Shown here: in pieces, positions 26,917 to 34,750 of the stretch
Layout of the letters: the number at the start of each line of letters is the position of its first letter
Position numbering within the stretch: the stretch's first letter is position 1
NCBI RefSeq assembly: GCF_002846415.1
Contig: NZ_PJMX01000001.1
Span: 2,852,001 to 2,916,000 of the forward strand
Reading direction: 5' to 3'
Length of the DNA stretch: 64,000 bases
DNA from: Streptomyces sp. TLI_146
GTDB lineage: Bacteria; Actinomycetota; Actinomycetes; Streptomycetales; Streptomycetaceae
Notes under the pieces: model-generated
Told to the model about the DNA's origin: nothing
The model's database searches: none
What the model saw: only the letters and a program-made list of their open reading frames with translations
Translations under genes and position numbers: made by a program

Positions 26917-27558
26917 TCAGTCGGACTTGCCGTTCCACGCCGGATGCCCGGGGTCGTCGGCACGCACGACCACGTCGGCGGCCTCGGCGGGCCGCACCTC
27001 CTCCTCGTACCGTTCGAACGCGGCGAGCGTCCACCGGGCGCCCTCCTCCGTACGCCGCCGCAGCGCGCCCGGCGAGAGGCGGACGTGAACGGTGAGGTCG
27101 AAGGGGAACCAGCGCCCCAGCAGCAAGGGCCCGTGCACCAGCAGCACTCCTCCCTTCGGGAGGAGTCGGTACCCGCTCCGGGTCGCCCGGTCAGTGACCG
27201 GGTCCCAGAGGTCGGGCAGCACCCGGCCGCTGCCCCCGGGCTCCAGCGGATCGAACACCTCCCGCCACAGCGCGGCGGTGTCGAACCAGCCGTCGAAGTA
27301 CGTGTCCGGGTCCTCGCGGCCGTACTCGTAGCGCAGCGAGGCGGGCCGCAGGAAGCCCTCCGTGGACAGGACGAGCACCGACCGCCCTCGTATGCGCAGC
27401 GCCTCAGCGAGCGACTGCGCCAGCTCACCGGGACGGGCCGCGGGCGCCCCGTCGAGGCCGACGCGCAGCCAGGGGCCGTCGGCCTCGGCCTGCGCGGCCA
27501 CGGCACGCTCCGCCAGGGCTTCGGTCAGCCGTTCCCATGTGATCGCTTCGAGTCGCAC
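26917..27558 (-). CDS. Uridine kinase-like protein with degenerate P-loop
   Basis: 213 residues; GTG at 27556-27558 with GGAGG very close upstream. The overall layout follows the uridine kinase/P-loop NTPase family, but the Walker A site reads VGLDGAPAARPGELA, lacking the GxGKS/T lysine and Ser/Thr. Later blocks resemble the family: GRSVLVLSTEGFLRPASLR, YFDGWFDTAALWREVFDPL and GGVLLVHGPLLLG. Similar Streptomyces proteins share this loss, as far as I recall, so it may be a conserved non-kinase or use a different phosphate-binding mode. It converges on psuG-psuK with 7 bases between stops, suggesting a shared nucleoside theme. Confidence 0.8.
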   Translation of the reverse strand: MRLEAITWERLTEALAERAVAAQAEADGPWLRVGLDGAPAARPGELAQSLAEALRIRGRSVLVLSTEGFLRPASLRYEYGREDPDTYFDGWFDTAALWREVFDPLEPGGSGRVLPDLWDPVTDRATRSGYRLLPKGGVLLVHGPLLLGRWFPFDLTVHVRLSPGALRRRTEEGARWTLAAFERYEEEVRPAEAADVVVRADDPGHPAWNGKSD

Positions 27559-27718
27559 GCCTCCATGATGCGGGCTGCTCCGACGGGCGCGGCGGCGACC
27601 CTGAGGGGTGTGCGGAGGTTGCGTCCGCGGATTCCGCAGCGATTCCGCACAGCCCTTGCTGATGGCTTATGGGCCTCCTTATGGGCCTTCCTGTACGAGC
27701 CCTCCTTGCGGAGGACGG

Positions 27719-28372
27719 TTACTCGCCGCGCAGGGCCGCCGCGACGGGCCCGTCGCCCGTCACCTCGATCCGCCCGTCCTTGACGCCCTCCTCGACTGTC
27801 AGCGCGCCTTCCGCTAGCGCACGGCAGGTGTCGGCGTCCAGGACGAGCCGGGCGTCGGCGTCCGGCGCGGGCCCGTCCCCGTACACCGCGCCGCCGCCCT
27901 CCGCGGACCCGTCGGTCCGGACGTGGAACTCGCCCTCGTCCAGGCGTACGTCGAGAACCGCCGGGACGTACGGAAGGCGGTGCAGCAGCGGGATCAGCGG
28001 GATCGCGAACCAGTGCGCGCGCACGGCGTCGGTGGGCCGCCGCTCGGCGAGCTCCGGCGCACCCCAGGCGGCGAGGGCGGTCAGCACGGGCAGCAACTCG
28101 CGTCCGCGCGCGGTCAGTTCGTACACCGTCGCGGCCGCGGGCGGAGGCAGCTTGCGGCGGGTCGCCAGCTCCTCGCGCTCCATGTCCTTGAGCCGGGAGG
28201 CGAGCACATCCGTGGAGACACCCGGCAGATCCGCGTGCAGATCTGTATAACGACGCGGTCCGGCGAGGAGTTCCCGGACGATCAGCAGCGTCCACCGGTC
28301 CCCGACGGCATCGAGGGCGCGGGCAGCGGCGCAGTACTGGTCGTAGCTTCGACGGCGTGGCTGACGTGGCAT
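27719..28372 (-). CDS. HxlR-family transcription regulator
   Basis: 217 residues from the ATG at 28370-28372 (MPRQPRRRSYDQYC). In-frame ATGs at 28393 and 28414 are unlikely because they lie within the promoter and operator. The winged helix shows the HxlR pattern: AVGDRWTLLIVRELLAGPRRYTDLH, then SRLKDMEREELATRR. It carries an extra C-terminal domain of about 110 residues (SCP2-like pattern with LDADTCRALAEGALTVEEG), probably for ligand binding. TAGACT is 7 bases before this ATG, so the message is probably leaderless. It is divergent from the aminotransferase gene with palindromes between. Confidence 0.9.
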   Translation of the reverse strand: MPRQPRRRSYDQYCAAARALDAVGDRWTLLIVRELLAGPRRYTDLHADLPGVSTDVLASRLKDMEREELATRRKLPPPAAATVYELTARGRELLPVLTALAAWGAPELAERRPTDAVRAHWFAIPLIPLLHRLPYVPAVLDVRLDEGEFHVRTDGSAEGGGAVYGDGPAPDADARLVLDADTCRALAEGALTVEEGVKDGRIEVTGDGPVAAALRGE

Positions 28373-28379
28373 ACGACGC

Positions 28380-28430
28380 AGTCTAGACAACATGTTGGAC
28401 TTTCCAAGCTCCAACTTGGTAAAACCAAGT
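28380..28430. promoter_or_regulatory. HxlR promoter with three nested palindromes
   Basis: On the minus strand TTGGAA (28402-28407), 16 bases, TAGACT (28380-28385). Overlapping it are three inverted repeats: CAACATGTTG (28388-28397), CCAAG-N6-CTTGG (28404-28408 with 28415-28419), and ACTTGGT-AAA-ACCAAGT (28414-28430). They are likely operator sites for the HxlR protein controlling itself and the divergent aminotransferase. Confidence 0.65.
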
Positions 28431-28487
28431 GACGCAGTACAGGCGAGTCACGCCAGAGGGATCTGGGCACCGCGGGAGGGCCACGGC

Positions 28488-29699
28488 ATGGAGTTCCGGC
28501 AGTCGAGCAAGCTGAGCGAGGTCTGTTACGAGATCCGCGGCCCGGTGATCGAGCACGCCAACGCGCTGGAGGAGGCGGGCCACAGCGTCCTGCGCCTCAA
28601 CACCGGCAACCCGGCGCTCTTCGGCTTCGAGGCGCCGGAGGAGATCCTCCAGGACATGATCCGGATGCTTCCGCAGGCCCACGGCTACACGGACTCGCGC
28701 GGCATCCTGTCGGCCCGCCGCGCCGTCGCCCAGCGCTACCAGGCGATGGGCCTGCCGGACGTCTCCGTCGACGACGTCTTCCTCGGCAACGGCGTCTCCG
28801 AGCTGGTCTCCATGGCCGTACAGGCACTGCTCGAAGACGGCGACGAAGTCCTCATCCCCGCACCGGACTTCCCCCTGTGGACCGCCGTCACCACGCTCGC
28901 GGGCGGCAAGGCCGTCCACTACATCTGCGACGAGCAGGCCGACTGGTACCCCGACCTCGATGACATGGCATCGAAGATCACCGACCGCACCAAGGCCGTC
29001 GTCATCATCAACCCCAACAACCCCACGGGCGCGGTGTATCCGAAGGAGGTCATCGAGGGCATCCTCGACCTGGCCCGCCGCCACCAGCTGATGGTGTTCG
29101 CGGACGAGATCTACGACCAGATCGTCTACGACGACGCCGTCGCCCACACCGCCGCCGCCCTCGCCCCCGACCTGGTCGTCCTCACGTTCAGCGGGCTGTC
29201 GAAGACGTACCGGGTGGCGGGGTTCCGCTCCGGCTGGCTGGTCGTCAGCGGCCCCCAGCAGCACGCCAAGAACTACTTGGAGGGGCTCACCATGCTCGCC
29301 TCCATGCGGCTGTGCCCCAACGCGCCCGCCCAGTACGCCATCCAGGCCGCGCTCGGCGGCCGCCAGTCCATCAAGGAGCTGACCGCACCTGGCGGACGGC
29401 TGCACGAGCAGCGCAACCGGGCCTGGGAGAAGCTGAACGAGATCCCGGGCGTGTCCTGTGTGAAGCCGAAGGGCGCCCTGTACGCGTTCCCCCGGATCGA
29501 CCCCAAGGTTCACCCGATCGAAGACGACGAGAAGTTCGTCCTTGACCTGCTGCTGCGGGAGAAGATCCAGGTGGTCCAGGGCACGGGCTTCAACTGGCCG
29601 CGCCCGGACCACTTCCGCATCCTGACGCTCCCGCACGCGGACGACCTGGACGCGGCGATCAGCCGGATCGGGCGGTTCTTGAGCGGGTACCGGCAGTAG
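28488..29699 (+). CDS. PLP-dependent aminotransferase (AlaA-like)
   Basis: 403 residues from the ATG at 28488 (MEFRQSSKLSEVCYEIRGP), supported by GGGAGGG upstream. An in-frame ATG at 28392 is rejected because it sits in the operator region. Fold type I markers are present: NPNNPTGAVYPKEV, FADEIYDQIVYDD with the Asp that binds the pyridine nitrogen, SGLSKTYRVAGFRSGW with the Schiff-base Lys, and FRILTLPHADDL with the substrate-carboxylate Arg. It is closest in pattern to glutamate-pyruvate aminotransferase AlaA. The divergent HxlR regulator may control it. Confidence 0.93.
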   Translation: MEFRQSSKLSEVCYEIRGPVIEHANALEEAGHSVLRLNTGNPALFGFEAPEEILQDMIRMLPQAHGYTDSRGILSARRAVAQRYQAMGLPDVSVDDVFLGNGVSELVSMAVQALLEDGDEVLIPAPDFPLWTAVTTLAGGKAVHYICDEQADWYPDLDDMASKITDRTKAVVIINPNNPTGAVYPKEVIEGILDLARRHQLMVFADEIYDQIVYDDAVAHTAAALAPDLVVLTFSGLSKTYRVAGFRSGWLVVSGPQQHAKNYLEGLTMLASMRLCPNAPAQYAIQAALGGRQSIKELTAPGGRLHEQRNRAWEKLNEIPGVSCVKPKGALYAFPRIDPKVHPIEDDEKFVLDLLLREKIQVVQGTGFNWPRPDHFRILTLPHADDLDAAISRIGRFLSGYRQ

Positions 29700-29768
29700 G
29701 GCGGGTACGGCAGCTGCCGGTGGCTCTCGCGCCCGGTTTACCCGAACGCGCGTCGAGGGATCGGGAAG

Positions 29769-30453
29769 ATGGGGGGGGAACGGGAGAGGGAGGCGCCCCA
29801 TTCTCGTCATCGAACCCAGACGACATCACCGCTGCGCCGAGTGCGACCGGGGTCCCCTCCCCCGGATCGTCCTGGATTCCGGCGCCCCGCGCTGCCTGGA
29901 CTGCGGGGACCTCGGCCACCTCGTGTTCCTGCCGCGCGGTGACACCGCCCTGACGCGCCGGGCCCGGGAGGAGAGCACGCTCTCGGCCGTCGTGATCCGC
30001 TTCAACCGCCGTCGGCGCCGGTACGAACGCCAGGGCGTGCTCGTCGAGGAGGCGGCGCTCGCCGTCGCCGAGCAGCGCTGTCTGGCCGACGCGGAGGCCC
30101 GCGCGCGCCGCCGCGCCCGCGACGCGCTCCGACGGGCCGCCGAGGACGTCCGCTTCACCGCGGCCCTGGAGGCCGAGATCCTGCGTCTGTTCCCGGGCTG
30201 CCCGCCCGAACGGGCCCATCACGTCGCGGTCCACGCCTCGGTCCGCGGCAGCGGCCGCGTGGGCCGCAGCGCGGCGGGCCGCGCCCTGGACGAGACCGCG
30301 GTAACGGCCGCGCTCCGCGCATCCGTGCGTCACCTGGACACGCCCTACGACGAGCTCCTGATGGCCCGGGTACCACGCAACCGGGCCCGGGCGCGGGTGG
30401 CCGCGGCGGTGGAGGCGGTGCTGGCGGCTTGGGCGGCCGGTCGGCAACCGTGA
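29769..30453 (+). CDS. DUF2293 protein with an apparent frameshift in a G8 tract
   Basis: Family-like protein sequence begins upstream of any usable start in its own frame. The frame ILVIEPRRHHRCAEC starts at 29800, includes a zinc-ribbon-like pair CAEC/CLDC, and runs through HLVFLPRGDTALTRRAREE to the stop. The only good start, ATG at 29769 with GAGGGA 7-8 bases upstream, is one base out of frame, separated by a run of eight G. With seven G the gene would be a normal 227-residue DUF2293 protein. As written, only an internal GTG at 29923 opens the frame. The cause may be a sequencing error, a true mutation, or slippage in the tract. The C-terminal domain (FPGCPPERAHHVAVHASVRG) is the conserved DUF2293 part; its function is unknown. 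Confidence 0.75.
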
Positions 30454-30472
30454 CACCGGCGCGCCGCCGGCC

Positions 30473-31696
30473 TCACCGTATGACCGCCTCCACCGGGTCC
30501 TGCGCCGGTATCCCCCGAGGCCACCAGTCCTCCCGCCCCGGGTCGGACTCGTACGCGTACCAGAGGCCGTCGCGGCCGTAGCGGAGTTGGGTGGTGGGGG
30601 TGGAGAGGTGGTTGCGCCAGGGGCGGAAGTTGGGGTGGCCGGCGGCTGTCAGGGCCGGGCGGGCTCGGTCGAACGGGCCCGCCGGGGGGTCCCAGGGTTC
30701 CTCCAGGACGGAGAGCGCCGCCAGGCCGCCCTGGCGCCAGGCGGCCACCGCGCGGGCCAGCTCGGTGGGGGTGCGGCCGGTGGCACGGGACAGGCCGGCG
30801 TACAGCGCCCTGGTCGTGGAGGTCACGCCGGAGCCCGGGTGGGCCGCCGCCAGACGGACCGCGTCCTGCCACGGCGACAAGGACGCGATCGGGTCCTCGC
30901 CGGTGGTCAGCAGGGCGTGCGCCCGGGCCGCCGCCTCGGTGGCCAGCAGATCGAGCGCGAGTGCGTCGGGGGCGCCCTGGAGGGTGGGGAAAGCAGGCGG
31001 ATGGCCCGCGCGCGGCGGTGGCGGGAACGGGGGCGGCAGCTCGGGCCGCGCGGCGGCCCGGACGGCCTCGCGGGCGGCGACCGTGGGGAGTTCGGGCGCG
31101 GGCGTCTCCCTCTCCACCGCCATCCGGGCGGTGTTGCGGCGGGTGAGCGCGGCGAGCGTCTCCTGCTCGCCGCGGCCGCGCATCAGCAGGAGGACGAACG
31201 GGTCCTCGTCGAGGAGCCGGGCCGTCTGGTAGCAGAGCGCCGCCGCGTGCTTGCACGGGTAGCCGTCGTCGGGGCAGGAGCAGTCCGGGACCAGGTCGCC
31301 GGGAGCGGGGAGCAGGTCGACCTGGTCGGCGAGGGTGTGCGGCAGGTCCTTGTCGAGCAGCGCCGCGATGTGGGCGGGGTCCTGGGCCGCCGTGTCCAGG
31401 AAGTCCTCCCACGCCTGGTCGGGCAGGGTGCGCAGACGCAGTTCCGTACGGTACGGGCGGGGGCGGGAGCCGTGGACGTACGCGGTGATCCGGCCGGGCG
31501 TAACGGTGATCGCGTCGACGTGGCCCGCCTGCGCGTACTTCCGGCCGCGGGTCAGTCGGGCCGGGTCCAGGGCCAGGTCCTCCAGCGCCTCCACCCAGGC
31601 CTCGCCCCACCACGTGCCGGTCCGCTCCGAACGGGCGCCCAGGGCCGGGAAGGTGCGGCGGCGGTCGTCGTACCGGGTGGTGGGGAGCGGACTCAT
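30473..31696 (-). CDS. SWIM zinc-finger protein
   Basis: 407 residues; ATG at 31694-31696 overlaps the stop of the small upstream gene (ATGA), with GGAGG upstream. The SWIM motif CxCx(n)CxH is clear as CSCPDDGYPCKHAAAL near residue 140-155. The N-terminus has the conserved WGEAWVEALEDLALDPARL and GRKYAQAGHV blocks of SWIM partners of SNF2 helicases. A Pro-rich linker (ELPPPFPPPPRAGH) precedes a helical C-terminal domain. SWIM domains bind DNA or proteins. Adjacency and coupling to the SNF2 helicase gene are widespread in actinobacteria and suggest one complex. Confidence 0.9.
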   Translation of the reverse strand: MSPLPTTRYDDRRRTFPALGARSERTGTWWGEAWVEALEDLALDPARLTRGRKYAQAGHVDAITVTPGRITAYVHGSRPRPYRTELRLRTLPDQAWEDFLDTAAQDPAHIAALLDKDLPHTLADQVDLLPAPGDLVPDCSCPDDGYPCKHAAALCYQTARLLDEDPFVLLLMRGRGEQETLAALTRRNTARMAVERETPAPELPTVAAREAVRAAARPELPPPFPPPPRAGHPPAFPTLQGAPDALALDLLATEAAARAHALLTTGEDPIASLSPWQDAVRLAAAHPGSGVTSTTRALYAGLSRATGRTPTELARAVAAWRQGGLAALSVLEEPWDPPAGPFDRARPALTAAGHPNFRPWRNHLSTPTTQLRYGRDGLWYAYESDPGREDWWPRGIPAQDPVEAVIR

Positions 31697-31830
31697 ACGG
31701 GCCTCCTCTCGGGGGCGGGACGGGGAAGGTGTCCTGGCGGGGGCGCGGGGTGCCCTGTCGAGAGCATGGGGTGTCCTGTCAGGGGCGCGGGGTGCCCTAT
31801 CAGGAGCGCGTGCGGCGGGCGGGCGTTCAT
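31693..31830 (-). CDS. 45-residue Pro-rich peptide made of heptad repeats
   Basis: A small gene between the helicase and SWIM genes. Its ATG (31828-31830) overlaps the helicase stop, and its TGA (31693-31695) overlaps the SWIM ATG, so it is coupled on both sides. A very strong ribosome binding site, AGGAGGGG, lies 3 bases before the ATG. The peptide starts MNARPPHAL and continues with four repeats of seven residues built around x-GHP-xxx (IGHPAP, TGHPML, TGHPAP, PGHLPR), matching four 21-base DNA repeats. No known family. It may be a real micro-protein or merely a spacer that carries ribosomes into the SWIM gene. Confidence 0.6.
   Translation of the reverse strand: MNARPPHALLIGHPAPLTGHPMLSTGHPAPPPGHLPRPAPERRPV
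31731..31814. repeat. Four 21-bp tandem repeats
   Basis: Four head-to-tail units of 21 bp (31731-31751, 31752-31772, 31773-31793, 31794-31814) with the pattern (G)YCCTGTCRGGGGCGCGGGGT, diverging slightly. The length is a multiple of three, so changes in copy number would keep the peptide gene in frame. Confidence 0.8.
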
Positions 31831-34649
31831 GATCCCCTCCTCAGGGAGATGAGGTCCGCCAGCTCGCGGTCCGTGAGCTCGGTCAGGGCGCTCTCGCCGG
31901 AACCCAGGACCGCGTCGGCCAGGGCGCGTTTCGCCGCGAGCATCTCCGCGATGCGGTCCTCCACGGTGCCCTCGGCGATCAGGCGGTGTACCTGCACCGG
32001 CTGGGTCTGGCCGATGCGGTAGGCGCGGTCGGTGGCCTGCTCCTCCACGGCCGGGTTCCACCAGCGGTCGTAGTGGACGACGTGGCCCGCCCGGGTGAGG
32101 TTGAGACCGGTGCCGGCCGCCTTCAGGGAGAGGATGAAGACGGGGACCTCGCCGGACTGGAACGCGTCCACCAGACGGTCCCGCTCCGCCACCGGCGTTC
32201 CGCCGTGCAGGAGTTGGGAGGGGACTCCGCGCGCGGTGAGGTGCGCGGAGAGCAGCCGGGCCATCGCCACGTACTGGGTGAAGACGAGGACCGAGCCGTC
32301 CTCCGCGAGGATCGTGTCCAGCAGTTCGTCGAGGAGGGTCAGCTTGCCGGAGCGGGCGTGCAGCCGGGGCGCCGTCTCCTTCAGGTACTGCGCCGGATGA
32401 TTGCAGATCTGCTTCAGGGCCGTCAGGAGCTTCATGATCAGGGCGCGGCGGGTGATGCCCTCGGCCGCCTCGACCCCGGCCATGGCCTCCCGGACGACCG
32501 CCTCGTAGAGCGAGGCCTGTTCGCGGGTGAGCGGGACCGGGTGGTCGGTCTCCGTCTTGGGCGGCAGCTCGGGCACGATGCCCGGGTCGGACTTCTTCCT
32601 CCGGAGGAGGAAGGGGCGGACCAGCCGGGCCAGGCGCTCGGCCGCCTGCGCGTCCTCGCCGTTCTCCACGGCCCGGGCGTGGCGGGCGCGGAACGACTTG
32701 AGCGGGCCGAGCAGCCCGGGCGTCGTCCAGTCGAGCAGCGCCCACAGCTCGGAGAGGTTGTTCTCGACCGGGGTGCCGGTGAGGGCGACGCGCGCGGGGG
32801 CGGGGACGGTGCGCAGGGCCTTGGCCGTCGCCGAGAGCGGGTTCTTGACGTGCTGCGCCTCGTCCGCGACGACCATCCCCCAAGTGTGCGCGGCCAGTTG
32901 GGGGGCGCTGCCGCGCATCGTGCCGTACGTGGTGAGGACGAAGCCGCCCGCCACGTCCGCCAGGCTGCGGTCGCTGCCGTGGAAGCGCCGCACGGGAACG
33001 CCGGGCGCGAACCGGGCGATCTCGCGCTGCCAGTTGCCGAGCAGCGAGGCCGGGCAGACCACCAGCGTCGGCTCGGGACGCGCGCGGCGCAGATGGAGGG
33101 CGATCACGGTGATCGTCTTGCCCAGACCCATGTCGTCCGCGAGGCAGCCCCCGAGGCCGAGCGAGGTCATCAGGTCCAGCCAGGCGAGGCCGCGCAGCTG
33201 ATAGTCGCGCAGGGTGGCGTCCAGGCCCGGGGGCTGGGCGGTGGCCCGCGGGCCCTCGGTGAGGCGGTCGCGCAGGACGGCCAGCGCGCCGGCCGGGACC
33301 GCCTCGACCGTCTCGCCGTCGACCTCCGCGGTGCCGGTGAGCGCGACGGAGAGCGCGTCCACGGGGTCGAGCAGCCCCAGGTCCCGCTTCCTCGCCTTCC
33401 GTACGAGCTCGGGGTCGGCCACCACCCACTGGTCGCGCAGCCGCACGATCGGGCGGTGGGACTCGGCCAGGGTGTCCATCTCCGACTGGCTGAGCGGTTC
33501 GCCGCCGAGCGCCAGCTCCCAGTTGAAGGCGAGCAGTTCACCGGCGTCGAAGAACGCCGTGCCGTCGGTCGCCGAGCCCGGCGCGGGCCGTACGACGGCG
33601 GTGGCGCTCAGGGTGCGGGCCAGCTCGCGCGGCCAGTGCACGGCGACCCCCGCCGCGTCCAGGCGGGTCGCGGCCGAGCCGAGCAGGTCGTACAGCTCGC
33701 TCTCGGTGAGGGGCAGCACGTCCGGCACCGACCGTTCGAGCAGCAGGCCCAGGGGTGGCCAGACCCGGGCGGCCCGGCGCAGCGCGAGCAGGGCGTCGAT
33801 CCGCGCGCGCGGGCCGAACGCGTCGGACCGCTCGCCCTCCCACAGGCCCACCGCGTCGACGACCAGGGTGGGGTCGGCGAGGCTGTGGACCTGGACGACG
33901 GCGGAACCCGCGCGCCGCGCGTCCTCGTCGTGGTCGCTGTCGAACATCCCGTAACCGGACAGGTCCAGGCGCAGGGACACCCGTACGCCCGCGTCCATGC
34001 CCGCCGCCGCCTCCGCCGCCCACACGCGCGCGCCGGGCAGGTGCTGGGGCTCGGCCGCCGCGAACGCCGGGCCGACCGCGTGGGCGGCGGCCGGGGTGCG
34101 CGGCAGGCTGTCCGCGACCGCGTCCAGGAAGGCCCGCACCAGCGCCTCCGGGTCGGGCAGCCGCAGCGGGCCGCGGCCCGGCGCCGGGACTCCGTACGCC
34201 TCGTACGGCATCGCGGCGGCGATGGCGCGGAGCTGGGCGATGTCGTCGGCGTCCAGCGGGCCCGCCCGCCAGGCGTCGTGATCGGTCCCGGTCAGGCCGG
34301 GCAGCAGCCTGCCGCGCGCGACCAGGTGCAGGGCGTGCAGCGCGGCGGCGCCCCAGCAGGCGGCCGCGGGGTGCGCGGCGGGGTGGTTCCGGGCCCGGAC
34401 GAGCAGGGGCAGGGCCTCGGTGACGGGCAGCAGACGGGCCGCGACGGTGCGCCGCCCGGCGCCGCCGCCGTGGCGCCGCACCACGGTCAGCTCGGCGACC
34501 TCGCCCGCGGCGGCCTGGGGCGGCGGGCCGCCCGCCGGGTCCCAGAAGGCGACCTTCCCCTCGCGGGGCAGGCCCGCGGGCAGGAACACCGCGGCGGCGG
34601 ACACGCCGGGCAGCGGTACGGGCGCCGCCTTCAGCTCGGTCCGCGTCAT
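31827..34649 (-). CDS. SNF2-family DEAD/DEAH-box helicase
   Basis: 940 residues; ATG at 34647-34649 with GGAGGTGA upstream. The C-terminal 480 residues form a Swi2/Snf2 ATPase: LADDMGLGKTITVIAL (I), VVADEAQHVKN (II), ALTGTPVENNLSELWAL (III), VLVFTQYVAM (IV), LSLKAAGTGLNLTRA (V) and QATDRAYRIGQTQPV (VI). The N-terminal 450 residues are Ala/Arg-rich and include an SNF2-associated domain. Such proteins remodel protein-DNA complexes rather than unwind DNA. Its promoter matches the DNA-damage motif, and the downstream peptide and SWIM genes are translationally coupled. Confidence 0.94.
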   Translation of the reverse strand: MTRTELKAAPVPLPGVSAAAVFLPAGLPREGKVAFWDPAGGPPPQAAAGEVAELTVVRRHGGGAGRRTVAARLLPVTEALPLLVRARNHPAAHPAAACWGAAALHALHLVARGRLLPGLTGTDHDAWRAGPLDADDIAQLRAIAAAMPYEAYGVPAPGRGPLRLPDPEALVRAFLDAVADSLPRTPAAAHAVGPAFAAAEPQHLPGARVWAAEAAAGMDAGVRVSLRLDLSGYGMFDSDHDEDARRAGSAVVQVHSLADPTLVVDAVGLWEGERSDAFGPRARIDALLALRRAARVWPPLGLLLERSVPDVLPLTESELYDLLGSAATRLDAAGVAVHWPRELARTLSATAVVRPAPGSATDGTAFFDAGELLAFNWELALGGEPLSQSEMDTLAESHRPIVRLRDQWVVADPELVRKARKRDLGLLDPVDALSVALTGTAEVDGETVEAVPAGALAVLRDRLTEGPRATAQPPGLDATLRDYQLRGLAWLDLMTSLGLGGCLADDMGLGKTITVIALHLRRARPEPTLVVCPASLLGNWQREIARFAPGVPVRRFHGSDRSLADVAGGFVLTTYGTMRGSAPQLAAHTWGMVVADEAQHVKNPLSATAKALRTVPAPARVALTGTPVENNLSELWALLDWTTPGLLGPLKSFRARHARAVENGEDAQAAERLARLVRPFLLRRKKSDPGIVPELPPKTETDHPVPLTREQASLYEAVVREAMAGVEAAEGITRRALIMKLLTALKQICNHPAQYLKETAPRLHARSGKLTLLDELLDTILAEDGSVLVFTQYVAMARLLSAHLTARGVPSQLLHGGTPVAERDRLVDAFQSGEVPVFILSLKAAGTGLNLTRAGHVVHYDRWWNPAVEEQATDRAYRIGQTQPVQVHRLIAEGTVEDRIAEMLAAKRALADAVLGSGESALTELTDRELADLISLRRGS

Positions 34650-34712
34650 GTCAGGTCACCTCCCCTCGTCCGTAGGGCCGTGGATCGGCACGCGATCCGC
34701 GACTGCCCTACG

Positions 34713-34735
34713 ACCTTACGGGCGGGGTCTGACAA
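34713..34735 (-). promoter_or_regulatory. Damage-type promoter motif for the SNF2 operon
   Basis: On the minus strand: TTGTCAGAC (34727-34735), exactly 8 bases, TAAGGT (34713-34718). It matches TTGTCRGTG-N8-TAnnnT except at the last two -35 bases. The transcript would start near 34706, giving a leader of about 57 bases that includes the helicase ribosome binding site. Confidence 0.65.
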
Positions 34736-34750
34736 TCGGGGCCCGCGGCC

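Noticed and set aside
26914..26936. TTGTCAGTC resembling the damage promoter -35
   Set aside because: It lies within and just past the stop of the uridine kinase-like gene, lacks a TAnnnT box at N8 and has no gene downstream in that orientation.
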